A stretch of 64,000 bases of DNA from Gonocerus acuteangulatus (lineage: Eukaryota; Arthropoda; Insecta; Hemiptera; Coreidae): NCBI GenBank assembly GCA_946811695.1, contig OX328125.1, forward strand, positions 96,794,260-96,858,259. Direction: 5' to 3'. Below, one piece after another: positions 35,394 through 47,450 of this stretch (positions are counted from its first letter, which is position 1; every line of letters starts with the position of its first letter). The position numbers were made by a program, and so were the translations under genes. Below the pieces are notes generated by a model. The model saw only the letters and a list, made by a program, of their open reading frames with translations. It was not told where the DNA came from and searched no databases.

Positions 35394-36281
35394 GAAATAT
35401 TAGCAGCTGCCATTGTACGCGAATCAGATATAACCATTATAAGCAAACACGCTAAGGTCATGTACATCCTAGCACAAATTAACAAAGATCCTCACACAAG
35501 TGCAACATCATTGAGCAGTGAAATAAATAGGGACTATGGGATTCAAGTCAACCCAGAGACTGTTAGAAATTTACTACGGAACGAAGGATTCAGGGGTCGG
35601 ATAGCCAGAAAAAGGCCATTCATAAGTAAGGTTAATCGGAAGAAGCGGCTACAATTTGCCATGGAATTCGTAAATAAACCAGACAGTTTCTGGGAGAAGG
35701 TGGTATTTTCAGACGAGTCAAAATTTAACATTTTTGGGTCGGATGGAAGGTCAAAAGTGTGGCGAAAACCAAAGGAAGCACTCAAGAGCAAGAATTTAAA
35801 ACCAACATTTAAACACGGAGGTGGAAGTGTCACGGTGTGGGGGTGTGTAAGTTCATCTGGAGTAGGAAATTTAGTGTTTATTGACGGAATTATGGACCAA
35901 AATGTTTATTTGGATATTCTACGAGGAAATTTAAAACATTCAGCTGAAAAACTCAGACTTGGGCAAAGTTTTTTTTTCCAACAAGACAATGACCCTAAAC
36001 ACACAGCAAGAAAAGTAAAAGAATGGTTGGTCTATAATGTTCCAAACCAATTAAAAACACCTCCAGAGTCACCTGACCTAAACCCCATTGAACATCTATG
36101 GGATGAACTTGGTCGAAGAGTGAACAATCAGAACATTCGCACAAAGGAAGAACTTAAAACTGCACTACAGACAGAATGATGGAATAAAATTGATAATCAG
36201 GTTACAAAAAAATTGGTTTTGAGCATGAAGAATAGACTACTTGAAATTCTAAAAGCAAAAGGAGGACCCACAAGTTACTAG
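35394..36281 (+). pseudogene. Tc1-like transposase, truncated and with one stop
   Basis: Catalyses cut-and-paste transposition in active relatives. The frame is open from 35394; ATG at 35460 is the first methionine. N-terminal residues cover the second half of the paired-like DNA-binding domain (TVRNLLRNEGFRGRIARKRP). The DDE core is complete: FSDESKFN, FQQDNDPKHTA and SPDLNPIEHLWDELG, with exactly 34 residues between the second D and the E (DD34E). A TGA at 36177-36179 interrupts; the same frame continues with WNKIDNQV and on to TAG at 36281. The first helix-turn-helix and left terminal repeat are missing. Confidence 0.9.
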
Positions 36282-36320
36282 AAAAATGTATGCTAATTTA
36301 AATATTGCTTTGTTTGTTAT

Positions 36321-36513
36321 GTATGGAAACTTTTTTGACATACTTTTTTTTAAAATTATGATAGATTTAATATTTATTTACTTGTTATTGCGTTAAATGA
36401 ACTTATATATGTTAAGAATAAAAAATGCTATATGAATAATATTATTGTAAATTTCCTGAATTCCTTTATTTGCATATTTTTAATAATATTTGGGTGTATG
36501 GAAACTTTTTTGA
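36321..36513 (-). repeat. Right end of the Tc1-like element with doubled repeat
   Basis: GTATGGAAACTTTTTTGAC occurs at 36321-36339 and again at 36495-36513. The outer copy is followed by TGAGTATA. Two spaced copies of the transposase-binding motif recall IR/DR ends of Tc1-like elements. No matching left end was found. Confidence 0.75.
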
Positions 36514-37071
36514 CTGAGTATATTTCCTACAAGTCTAGCTTTCAATTATTACTAGTACTTATCGGAGAGTTAAAAAGTACAGTGAACTTATCATTGATCG
36601 AATCCCCAAAATGTATTAGCTCAATCTATTTTCCATTTAGTCAAATAAATTATTATAATTAAAAGTATATTTAATATACAATTAAAGAACATTAGTGAGC
36701 AGAAGAGCGAGAGATATTTAAATTAATTAGAAGTAATTATTTCTGAAGCAATAATTTTCAACTGCTAACTGGACTAAGAATTGCCTTTAATTAACTCCTC
36801 GACAGCTCTCCCCACCCCCTGAAATTCCCTCAATTCCTGACGACAGTTTTCCTGTAAATGTTTAATGCTCTATCGAACTTTGGGGAGGAGATGGTAAATA
36901 TAGCAACAAGTCCATGAAGAACTATAGGTCATGGATTAGACAATTACAGAAATGGGTTATTATCAATATTTCAGGAGTTATTTTGTGAAAAGGATAATAA
37001 TTTTTGTTAATATTTTAGGTCTTAATTAAATAAGAATATTTTTTCGGGGATGTTGCTAGATCGTTAGTTAA
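36514..37071. other. Noncoding
   Basis: AT-rich flank, no gene recognised. Confidence 0.35.
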
Positions 37072-37705
37072 GGCTTTGTGAACCTACGGCTTGCGGCGGC
37101 TTTGTGGACCTACGTTTGGCGGGCTTTTCTATTGAAATATATTACAAATTAACCGCTTTCCGATTGACCGATTCAGCTCATTTTTCAACACTTCATTCTC
37201 ATTAGTTACCCACGACGTATACCGCGTTTCGTTACAATACAGCAGAAATTACGACCGGTATGAGTATATTAGGAATTTGGGTCCGGAGTAAACCCCCCCC
37301 CCCTTCTAATGAACCGATTTAGTTTATTTTTACAACACATATTTACCAGTAGATTACCACTACGAATACCGAGTTTCGTCGAAATATACCAAAAATCACG
37401 GCTGGTAGTGGCGAATTGGTATTGTGGGTCCGGAGTAAACCCCCCCTTCTAATGAACCGATTTAGTTCATTTTTATATCTCACTTTTCTCTCTATATTAC
37501 CCCTAAGAATACCAAATTTCGTTGAAATATAACAAATATTACGGCTGACATAGTCAAATTAGTGTTTTGGGTTCGGGGTAAACCCCCCCTTTCGGTGGAC
37601 CGACTTTTGAGGTTAACGAACTCGTTCAATCGTTTGCTAATTGAATGCTATATACCAAGTTTAGTGACGAAAAAACAAAAACTCTGGCCGCTATCGTGTT
37701 AACAG

Positions 37706-37766
<61 letters not shown>

Positions 37767-37905
37767 TATATATAAATTTTAACGGGGGTCATTTTCGGTG
37801 TCTACTAGGTAGGATCGATAAAGATTTGAAGAAATTTTTCAAAAATTCCGTCATGAGTCCAACCTCAATAGCTACTTTCCTTCGGAGGAAAGTGCTAAAA
37901 GCATC
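37072..37905 (+). mobile_element. Helentron-like family 1, copy 5
   Basis: Plus-oriented copy lacking the 5' ~250 bp. Carries the C-run modules, (AT)n at 37709-37772, and the 3' end hairpin CTTTCCTTCGGAGGAAAG followed by TGCTAAAA at 37905. Confidence 0.7.
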
Positions 37906-38431
37906 ACCCCAGGATCTTCAGCTACTTCACCAACAAAACTACCTTCACCATTGTCATCATGAGCAGCACATCATCCTAAACCCTAATTTCCAATATTTTA
38001 ATAATGTTTTTAAACCTATTTTGTAAATTATATCTTATTTTATCTATTAAATTAGCATTTTCTTCATCATACAGTCCACTAAACATTTCACCAGCACCAT
38101 CTGTAGCTTGCTACTGGTAAATCAACAAAAATTGAAAGCAGAGCGCATTCAATACTACTTTATAAACTAAGGAATAACTCAAGAACTCATTTCAATGAAC
38201 ATTGTTTACATTAGATAAGGTAAACAATAAAGAAAAGGATGACAGTCGTATTATTTCCAGTCAAGTGACAAGATCAATGTCCATTTTTTTTGCTGTTCAA
38301 CAAAATTTTTTTAATACATTTCAGGTATGGAATACGCTTTATTAGGTCAGTAGCTTTTGGATATAGTATTTTTTATTTTTATGTTTTAACCGATTTTCTT
38401 ATCTCGATACCTATTCAATAATTATGCTGCT
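37906..38431. other. Noncoding
   Basis: No gene recognised. Confidence 0.35.
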
Positions 38432-38478
38432 GCAGGTAGGACTCGTTATGCGTTAGCCACTAGACCACAGGAAGACCC
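38432..38478 (-). mobile_element. SINE family A head scrap
   Basis: 'gcgttagccactagaccaca' followed by 'ggaagaccc' is the reverse complement of the family A tRNA-like head; the rest is absent. Confidence 0.55.
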
Positions 38479-38608
38479 GAGAATTATGATATTTATTTAT
38501 TTATCAAGTTTTTTTTCCCAGTTAAGGCGATAAAACATTTAACATTTTTTTTCTTATTTAAATTTTAACGTCCACTGTAATTAACTCAGAAACAAATTTT
38601 ATAAGGAG

Positions 38609-38812
38609 TCCCGGTGGCCGTGAGAGTTAAAGCGTGAGCCCTAAACACTCCGTGCAAAAGGTCGTGAGTTCGATTCCCACTATAGGGCTGTGGCTTTTCT
38701 TAAGAAAAATGAAAAGCCATCAGCCCTATCCTGGTTAGAAAGGGTGATAACCTATAGATAAATCGTCCTAAAATTCTTAGTTAATAATAGTGGACGTTAA
38801 AAATTAAATAAA
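38609..38812 (+). mobile_element. tRNA-derived SINE, family B, most complete copy
   Basis: Head 'gtcccggtggccgtgagagt' (A box), a full spacer, B box GAGTTCGATTCCCAC, then 'ccatcagccctatcctggtt', 'agggtgataacctatagata', 'taatagtggacgttaaaa' and a (TAAA)n tail. About 200 bp. Confidence 0.85.
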
Positions 38813-38977
38813 TGAACTATCATAAAAAAAATTACAATTAAAAATGTTTACAAATTAACGAGTTATCATCTTTTATCTTAGAATGCAATATATCAGTCAG
38901 TAAAGTGTGCAATATATCATTCAGTAAATTCTCTGTGAGCTCTGAAAAATATTTCTTTCTAACCATTATTAGAGTAA

Positions 38978-38978
<1 letters not shown>

Positions 38979-39014
<36 letters not shown>

Positions 39015-39345
39015 GTCCCGTAACAGGCCACAAGGGCCCTGAGGGGCAGATACTATAGAGGTATCTGATTCATGACCATACGGCACACAAGGGAGATAGT
39101 ATGGTCAGTACTATGCTCCGGGCGCCTGATTTGCCCCTTGGCCGCTTCGACTGCTAGAGTCATTAGCACCCAAGGAACCCATTATTAAATTAATTAAAGG
39201 CTGGATTGGCCGGGGGAGGGAGGCCGAATTCAACCCATGAACGAAGACACTAGAAGAAATAATCTTTAGTGCTTTCTCGGGATTTGAACTCAGGTCCTCC
39301 AACTTTTTAGTCCAGTGCTCTACCACTGAGCTAACCTCGCCTCCA
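38979..39345 (-). mobile_element. tRNA-derived SINE, family C
   Basis: Minus strand: a good tRNA-like head, GGTTAGCTCAGTGGTAGAGC with 'gagttcaaatccc' as B box, then ~250 bp of body ending 'gttacgggactgat' and a T run (poly(A) on the plus strand). The body matches 18366-18680. The T run would act as a Pol III terminator. Confidence 0.85.
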
Positions 39346-40350
39346 GAGTAATATTTTAGTGATTGTTAAAATTTGCTATAATAGCCCCCCCCCAAAAAAA
39401 ATGGAACAGGGTAGAAACAATATAATTTATGCATATTTTTTAGTGTTTGTGCTATAATTTGTTAGCTGGGCGTGTATTTTAGTATATTTGCTCACATCAC
39501 CAAATGATTCGGTGATGAACCATATCTTTCTTCAAGTTGAAGATATATATTATGCTATATTTGACCTTTGCAGACTTCTTCATTCTAAGGTTTAAGTATT
39601 CATTTCCCCAGTAAGTATTCGGCTTGTAAACTAAGTTGTTAAAGTGTACAAGTTCTCGGCTGACCTTGACACTGGTGATGAGTTTGTCGGATCGATGTCC
39701 TATCTGGAACAATAGCCCATTGATTGGAGGACCATCGACTCCACAGCTGTTATCATCTTCAGGGCTTGCCAATCAATCTATCCAGCCTTTGTTTCATGGA
39801 GTGCTTCGGGGAATGTCTTCATGGGAACTGCGTTGGAGTCGGAGCCAGTTCGCTAGACAACACATGATTCGATTTCATTTTATCATTTAGCCCATTTCCT
39901 CCCTCCTTACATAGGGAAGCGTATCCGCTTACATTTATCAAAATCTATTTTCATTTAACCCGGGAAAGGTAGCACTCGTCGAGACGACGAAGAGTCCGCA
40001 TACTTGTGTGATTTACAGATGACCCCCCACCACTAGATTGCCCAATTACTAGGAGTTATACCACCTCATAGTAAGACACTAGATGCTGTAAGGTCAAGGT
40101 CTGTTTTCATAGGGAAGTCAATTATTCCATTTATTTTTCACAAGTAACGACGTCGGCAAAACGAACTCTACCTCATGTATATATTTTCCGTTAGTCTTGG
40201 AAACTAAGTGCTACCTTTAGAAGTCTATTGAATGTTCGTAAAGATGTCTAAAACTACCTCTTTAATAACAATTATCTGCCTTGAAGGCTAATTTCACCTG
40301 TTGGATCAATACTTTAAGCCATGCATTTTTTTTTTATTTCTTTTTAATTC
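39346..40350. other. No gene identified
   Basis: The minus-strand frame 39497-39772 and the opposing frame 39636-39890 are somewhat less AT-rich than the surroundings, but neither resembles a known family. Might be a decayed transposon segment. Confidence 0.35.
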
Positions 40351-40356
40351 ATTGAA

Positions 40357-40540
40357 ACAAAAGGGAATAAAACAGTGTTACTAGTTTATAGTATAAATCA
40401 AAACGCTTCATTAGAGGACCAAACCCAAAAATCAGACTTTGTTACTGTATATAACAGAACTAAAGGTGGAGTTAATGTTTTTGACAGAATGTGCTCCGAT
40501 AATAACTGCGCCCGTAAGACTCATCGCTGGTCTTTATGTT
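40357..40540 (+). pseudogene. piggyBac transposase C-terminal fragment
   Basis: The frame reads KGNKTVLLVYS, then DFVTVYNRTKGGVNVFDRMC and RKTHRWSL, matching the conserved 'YN.TKGGVD.lDqM....R.T.RWP' block of piggyBac transposases. The catalytic aspartate of GGVD is asparagine here, and the frame dissolves into (T)nG(T)n at 40540. Only about 60 residues remain. No TTAA-flanked terminal repeats were identified. Confidence 0.75.
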
Positions 40541-40687
40541 TTTTTTTTGTTTTTTTTTGTTTTTTTTTTACAAAATATTGAATATTGCGGGAATAGATAA
40601 TTTTGTTATTTACAGTCATAACTAGTACAAACTAATAAGCTCGAAGCCTCTTAGTTAACTTAAAGCTCTTCCAGTTCATTAGTTCGA

Positions 40688-41329
40688 GTGCCACAGTTCG
40701 ATGATACAGCCATATTTGCTTGCAGCCAAGATCCGAGCCTTGCATCTAGGTCTCTTCAGGCTCACCTTAACATCATCAATCCTTGGCTCACCAAGTGGAG
40801 AATTAAAGTAAACCCACAAAAATCCTGCCACCTAACATTTGCCCTCAGACGATCTATTTGTCCTCCGGTGTCCCTTAACGATTCATTTCTTCCTCAAAAA
40901 TCCCAAATCCGTTACCTTGGACTTATACTCGACAAACGACTAACTTGGAAGCCACACATTACTCAGAAGAGACAAGAACTCAACCGACGGTACAGACTTT
41001 TACAACACTTACTTGACCGAGGATCACACCTTACACTCATGTGTAAAAGACTCATTTACATGACAGTACTCAGACCACTATGTACTTATGGCATAGAACT
41101 CTGGGGATCCACAAAGCCCTCCAACTCCTACAAAATTCAATCATTGCAATCTAAAATCCTCCGTAAAATAGCCGACGCTCCATTCTTTGTATCCAATTTG
41201 ACTCTCCATAACGACCTACATATTCCATTTATCCAACCATTATCAAAAAAATTATATCAAAAATTTCATTCAATATTACACGGCCATCCTAATTCTATAA
41301 TAAACTCTTTATCCTCACATAATCGAGAG

Positions 41330-41331
<2 letters not shown>
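40688..41331 (+). pseudogene. Jockey-type RT fragment, second copy
   Basis: Closely related to the minus-strand copy at 19173: INPWLTKWRIKVNPQKSCH, QIRYLGLILDKRLTWKPHIT, LRPLCTYGIELWGSTKPSNS. The catalytic site reads QFDDTAIFA, so FADD has lost its alanine codon. The 3' end is cut by an (AT)n at 41332 and the 5' end near 40680, leaving ~215 residues. No stops inside. Confidence 0.8.
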
Positions 41332-41366
<35 letters not shown>

Positions 41367-41780
41367 CTATTTATATATATAGATATATTTATATATATAA
41401 TATTAATATGTACGTGTTGTAAAATACAAATAATAAGCAAATAAATCTTTGTCACCAAGGAGCTGTACCTTTCAGAAGGTGAGTAATGTACACTTTATTA
41501 CTATGTATTTGTTGGTGTTCCGCTTTATGGCGATGTACACCTTACATTTTATATAGTTATTACAAAGCGTTATGTTAGCTTATTGCCTATATATTTATAT
41601 TATGTAGGTATATATTATTACATTGCTTATATATAGGTACCATATTGTTTATATATTTACATTATGTATATATTACTATATTGCATTACATTACCTTATT
41701 GTCTACATATATTATCTATACATTATTACATTGCATTATATTACCTTATTGACTGTGTATTTAGATATTTACATTACATT
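41332..41780. repeat. (AT)n and degenerate TTACATTGCATTA repeats
   Basis: (AT)n at 41332-41362, then from about 41575 irregular repeats of 'attacattgcattacattac' and 'ccttattg'. No coding content. Confidence 0.6.
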
Positions 41781-42089
41781 ATGCTTAATAACTAATGAAT
41801 ACAAAATAACTATAAAGTTTTGTTTGTTGATCTTGATGAATAGTAAAACCATCCGTATTTTTAATTTAATATATTTATTTAATCAGAATTTACAACAATT
41901 TAAAAATACATATCTAGTAAAAACATAAATTCTCACATACATAACAAAATAAGAACAGCATAAAGTTCCTCTCATGGTAGAAGTAACTACCAATGTCCTA
42001 GCTGGTTTGGTAGCTTAATTAAATTTAAACAGAATACAGAATAAATCCCATCTTCGGATTTCTTTTATTTTTAAACTACATGTTTCTCT
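41781..42089. other. Noncoding
   Basis: Nothing recognised. Confidence 0.3.
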
Positions 42090-42270
42090 TTACTTCCCAT
42101 GGACGTATACAGAGTTTCGTTATAATACAACGACCGGTATGAGCAAATTATTAATTTTGATGCGGAATAAACCCGCTGGACCGATTTTTAAAGAAGCATT
42201 TGCTGGGGAAATGTTTTATACCAAGTTTTATTGTGGAAAAAAGAAAACTATGATGTGTATCCAGTTAACA

Positions 42271-42330
<60 letters not shown>
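42090..42330 (+). mobile_element. Helentron-like family 1 fragment
   Basis: 'cgtatacagagtttcgttat', 'aatacaacgaccggtatgag', 'taccaagttttattgtgg' and 'ccagttaacag' before (AT)n match copy 5 in order, with an internal deletion of most modules. Both termini are missing. Confidence 0.55.
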
Positions 42331-42904
42331 CAATGTAAATAAGCTTACATACATATAAAAATGGAAAAAAAATGTGTGTGTGTGTGTGTTTCTCCGTGCG
42401 ATTACGAGCGTGTTTGTAGTTTTATTTAAGCGAATTCTCTTTGATGATTATAACCAACAAAGAGTTTTCACTTCACAAAGGAATGGCGTTAATGACCTTA
42501 AGGGCTTACATGCTACAAAAAAAAAAAAAAAAAAAAAAAAAAGAAAGAATAAAGACTATCAAAAGTGGTTAGAGAAAATATAAACATTGATAAAAATAGG
42601 GAATATTTATAGACATATTTGATATTATACCTCTTCAAAAAAAAAAAACATTTTGACTTTGTGTTTGTGTAAAAGGTAGAGGAAACTAGACGGTGAATAA
42701 TTTAACTGCTTTTGAAGGTCAGAACTCCTGAATGGAAGGAATTCTCTTGGTAAGGAAATGCAGAGAATTTCAAAGGCTCCCAGCATCGCTTAGATTAAAA
42801 CTCTTTCAAAGGCCAACGCTTTCTCTCAACTCTTACAGTTGAGCAAAACAAGTGGGATTTTTTAATTGTTGTTGGGTTTTAAGATACCTTTAACAATTTT
42901 TTCC

Positions 42905-42967
<63 letters not shown>

Positions 42968-43293
42968 AATAAATAGTTATACGTTTTATGGATTAATAAA
43001 ATTCTAGTTAGCTAAAAAACATATTGAAGGGCTAACTCAACATTTGATCAATTTTTTTCCCAGCAATCCGAATCTAGACGCTTAAAAGAATTTACAGGTA
43101 TATTTTTCGTGGTGAGTTCGCCCTTCTTCAGGGCCCCCACTTCTCAGAGCCAGACTGAAAATTCCTGTACTTTGCTATATGCCTTTGGACATTTTAAAAT
43201 TATCTTCATCTTGAGCCCAAATTTTGTTTGGTTACTTTAACATCCCATGTAAAACTAATGAAAAAATAATAAAGAATTGAAAAATATTGATTT
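42331..43293. other. Noncoding; degenerate PLE-like end
   Basis: Contains poly(A) at 42519-42541 and (AT)n at 42907-42964. The minus strand of 43090-43150 reads CTGAAGA, then a damaged GGGCG/CACCA stem and CACGAAA, resembling a decayed PLE hammerhead, and 'tctagattcggattgctgg' nearby recalls the PLE repeats at 53.5 kb. Weak. Confidence 0.35.
42907..42964. repeat. (AT)n microsatellite
   Basis: About 58 bp of AT repeats. Confidence 0.95.
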
Positions 43294-43822
43294 ACTAGCT
43301 GTTACCCGGCGTGCTACGATACACCTACTTTCTGCATCTATAAAAGTAAAAATAAATTAGAAACCAAATAATTAATATTAAAATCTAATAACGCAAATCT
43401 GTAACAATTTGGGTTCAATTTGGGTTCGAACTCGTGATCTCCGAACTGTGAGTCGTAGACGATTTTAACCTAGCCTATGACTCTCCTCGTCTCAAGACCT
43501 ACAAGTGTGCCGCGTTTGGTCAAAATCGGTCAAATGGTGTAGAGCAAACATACTGACAGACAGCTGGTAGACGTTTTTGACCTAGCCTATGACACTCCCC
43601 GTATCACGACCTACCTGTGTGCCAAGTTTGGTCAAAATCGGAAGAAGGGTGTGGATTTGTATAAGGAACAAACATACAGACAGACAGCTCGTAGACATTT
43701 TTGACTTAGCCTACGAGACTTCCTGTATCAAGACCTACCATTATTCTAAGTTTGGTCAAAATCGGTCGAACGGTGTGGATTTGTATAAGGAACAAACAAA
43801 TAAATAAACAGACAGACACGTG

Positions 43823-43865
<43 letters not shown>
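43294..43865 (-). mobile_element. Helitron- or retroposon-like repeat with (AT)n edge, copy 2
   Basis: Opposite orientation to 30850-31552. Starts ACTAGCTGTTACCCGGCGTG and ends 'cagacacgtgattt' in (AT)n to 43865. Internally a ~90-bp module ('cctagcctatgac', 'caagtttggtcaaaatcgg') is repeated three times (near 43470, 43570 and 43690). Confidence 0.6.
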
Positions 43866-43867
<2 letters not shown>

Positions 43868-44339
43868 TTTGTTATCCAAAAAATTAGAGGATTTGATTTT
43901 GATCACACAAGGAAGTTTTACCTGTTCGGCCCATTAGAAATACACACACATATATATCAGTCGAGGCAACGAACAGTTATAGATGGCAATTTTTGGAACA
44001 AAATTTTTGACTTCGTAACTTTGTTTGGGCTAGTTAGGAGGTCAAAATATCAAAAAAACCTGCCCGTAACTTTTGAGCCGGGAGGAGGGGGGGTTTAGAA
44101 GGTCCCATTTTTCACTTATATCTCGGAAACCCTGCGCCCTAGCGACATGACCAGTCTATAACAAATGAAAACTGTTTACATTTTCTAAACGTTCTATTCA
44201 ATCAAGTTTTTCGAAATATCTTTAGTTTTCGAAATATCCGCTCTTGAATGTCTGTCATTTTGGGGAAAAACACACTAGTTGCTCTTTATGATCTGATAAC
44301 TCTTTAACTACGAACTAAATTTTGTTCGAATCATCTCCA

Positions 44340-44397
<58 letters not shown>

Positions 44398-45282
44398 TTA
44401 TAACCAGCCTTGGTAGATATGTGTCTTATGAGGAGTAGAGCGTTGCCAAGATCCGGCAGACACACCCCCAGAGTTGTGTGTAGTTCAGCCAACGATGATC
44501 CTTTGCTATTTCTGTAAGGCAGTGTTCTGCCAAAACCCGGATCTATTGGGCTGTATCATTATATTTATACGGCGAGATCAAACCTTCCTTTGGAAGGTCA
44601 AAGATCTCATTAGCCTGTATAACTGAGGTTCGAAAACAACTTCGTTTTTTCAACTGATAAACAATTTTAATATTATCCATACATAACCATAATTTCTACA
44701 TTTTCATCCCCGGGGCTGCTTAAACAAAACACATTGGTCAGCAAGTAGGAGAAATAATTTCTTTATCTTATCTTTTAAGTTAAATGGTGGAGAAATTAAT
44801 GACATTATTCAAAAAGTTGACTTTTTTTAATTTATTGTAATTAGTATTGTATTGTTTATCATATTTAATTTTTGTCAAGGTTCTAGTTTTACATTTTTTA
44901 TTAATAAACATATAGTTGTACCTCGGCCATGGGTTGCTGTATTTCTGACCACGTAATAACAACACGGCTTTAGGTGTCGGAATACAAAAGTCAAGTTGAA
45001 TACAAATGGAAAAACATAAAATACTGAAGGAATTCTTCGCTGAATATAGAATAAAACCATTCTCCGAATTCTCCGTCTGGGCTCTTTAGATACACAAAGT
45101 GGTTTCTTCATAATTTAGTAGTAAAGATACTAAGAATTCTGTTCTTATATATAAATTGTATGTACATTGTAGAAGTTTCAAGCTGGACAGAGACTTCTAT
45201 TCTTTGATATTCAACAATATATATGTACTTCAATAAATTAATTACAATTATAAATTCGTATTCTGAAATGTTTTTTCCTCTT
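43866..45282. other. Noncoding with unidentified repeat
   Basis: 43900-44340 has phrases such as 'tttcgaaatatctttagttt' and 'tcgaaatatccgctcttg' typical of a dispersed non-autonomous repeat and ends at (AT)n 44342-44393. The rest shows nothing. No gene. Confidence 0.35.
44342..44393. repeat. (AT)n microsatellite
   Basis: About 52 bp of AT repeats. Confidence 0.95.
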
Positions 45283-45809
45283 ATTTTTTAGCGCGGAACC
45301 CAGCTTGTAAGGTTAACCTCATTAGGCAATCCGGAAGGGCTGACTAGAAAATTTTACGTTTCAGAAACCCTAGAGAAAAAAAAATAACGGTGGTTCAATT
45401 TTGTGTATATATATATTTATATTCGATTGATTGGTGAGACGGCTTCACTCTCCAGCGGTGTTCTTTCTCTCCTTTCTGCAATATTTCGCCGGTTTATTCT
45501 CCGGCTTCGTCAAGCTGACTTCATCCATCCTTGATGGTTGGCATATAAATACCTGTATATTTATATCATCCGATTTTGATGACATTTGGTACAATAATCT
45601 TTCGTCTAATTTGAAAGGTCAAGTTAACCAGTAAAATCTGACCGCCGGAACATGGTTTTTGGAGCGAAATTCGCGCGACAAAAATCGGTACGCTTACATC
45701 ATATGGTTGCAAGTTTATTAAGGCAATAGCTTTGACCGTTTTCGAGAAAGGTGTAAAAATGATTGTTGAATAAAGTTTTTGGCTTAGATACTTAGAATCA
45801 TGGGATTCA
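45283..45809 (-). mobile_element. Helentron-like family 2, copy C (truncated)
   Basis: The minus strand ends 'gggttccgcgctaaaa' at 45283. Upstream are 'accaccgttatttt', (AT)n remnants, 'cctttcaaattagacgaaag' and 'cgcgaatttcgctcc', matching copies A and B. The hairpin's left half is degraded. Cut off at the 71-bp array. Confidence 0.65.
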
Positions 45810-46093
45810 GTTAAATACCATGTCCATAACCATATGATACCGTCTCATTTATTCATTCACTTACAACTTGGCCAGTTTTCGTTAAATACCATGTCCATAA
45901 CCATATGATACCCTCTCATTTATTCATTCACTTACAACTTGGCCAGTTTTCGTTAAATACCATGTCCATAACCATATGATACCCTCTCATTTATTCATTC
46001 ACTTACAACTTGGCCAGTTTTCGTTAAATACCATGTCCATAACCATATGATACCCTCTCATTTATTCATTCACTTACAACTTGGCCAGTTTTC
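45810..46093. repeat. 71-bp minisatellite, 4 units
   Basis: Units start at 45810, 45881, 45952 and 46023. Each begins 'gttaaataccatgtccataa' and ends 'acttggccagttttc'. They are virtually identical (one ccg/ccc difference noted), so the array is young. It sits at the truncation point of Helentron-like copy C. Confidence 0.95.
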
Positions 46094-46902
46094 GTTAAAT
46101 GATGGCGGCCGGCTATCAGGAGTATAACTCATCTAGGAGGATTTAAAAAAAAAAAAAAAAAAATTGGTTTGGTAAGAACTTAAGGAGGATTTCAAAAGAG
46201 ATTGTGTTTGGTAGGAACATAAATAAAGGTTCATGATGGAAAACCATTAATTAATCCTTCTGAAGGATGTGGCTACATTTGGGACTTTTAATACCATTCT
46301 ATCCACGGAAGAAAGGATTTATTGGGATATTTTTGGTATTTATTGCCACATCGGACGGCTGTTAACAAAGACTTAATTATACCTAGAGCTATAAAAGCAG
46401 GCAACCATTATAGGATTGCTTGCTTAATGGTCGGTTTATTTACCCGATTAGAAGCGGCAAGTAAAGGCAATTTCGACATAAAACCTGTATATTAGAGAAA
46501 GCATAGGGAAATTTAAAATTTCAGATTTAACATTTTTTCCCCAGGAAGCATTAAATTTTCTTTAAGAGTAATGCCCATCCAATGTTCTCAATTATGTCAC
46601 TCAAATCGTAATATCAATTCAAAAAGTAGAAATTAATAAAACCTTCTGGTTAGCGACAACTTTTCGAAAATCCACAAAAAAAAAAAAAAAAAAAAAATCC
46701 TGCAGATTGCTGAATTACAAAAAAGTTGTAAATATTAATCAGCTTTTCAACGGTATACCCAGAAATGAGATTATCTCTCAATTTCAAAATGTAATTGGAA
46801 TTCTAGAGTGAAAAAACATCAAATAAATGGAAGTAATATTATGTTTATATTCGTGATTATATCAGAAATAAATGAAAATTATTCTTCGGAAATTTATAAT
46901 AT
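46094..46902. other. Noncoding
   Basis: Two poly(A) runs (46146-46163, 46676-46697); no gene recognised. Confidence 0.35.
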
Positions 46903-47450
46903 ACTAGCTGTTACCCAGTGTGCCATGCTACACCTACATTCTGCCTATGACTCTCCCCGCATCAAGATCTACCTGTATACCCAGTTATGTAGAAAACAGA
47001 GACCAGCACCACAGCAGTTCAGAAAAAAACCGACAGAGGCCAGCACCAGAGCCTGCGAGTAGATAGCTCTTATCAAAGAAAGGCCTGCGCTCCTTAGTTA
47101 GACAGTAACTGTTGATATAAAATTGAAATAAACTGTATTACATGATTATATAATGATGTCAAGTCTTCAATGAGCTCGAGTTATTCTAATTATCAAGAAC
47201 ATCAACAAATAAATTTGAGACATTATTCAAAATGGCTGTCAATTCAAAATGGCCGTCAGAATCTGAATGGTTCAGTGTAGCCTTGAATAAAACTTTTGAC
47301 CTTTTGACCAAATTTTGAAATTTGACTATTTTGGCCTAGCCTAGGAGATTTCCAGTATCAAGTCCTACCTGTGTGCCAAGTTTGGTCGAAACCGGTCAAA
47401 CGGTGTAGATTTGTATGAGGAACAAACAGACAAACAGATTAACGGACAGA

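Noticed and set aside
38979..39345. Possible true tRNA gene on the minus strand
   Set aside because: The tRNA-like head is good, but the same head and body recur at 18366-18680, so it is a SINE.
39497..39890. Candidate host coding exon on either strand
   Set aside because: Neither frame shows a recognisable domain or clear splice sites.
43090..43150. Minus-strand CTGAAGA...CACGAAA resembling a hammerhead
   Set aside because: Stem II has two mismatches and stem I does not pair; at best a decayed copy, so not listed as an RNA.
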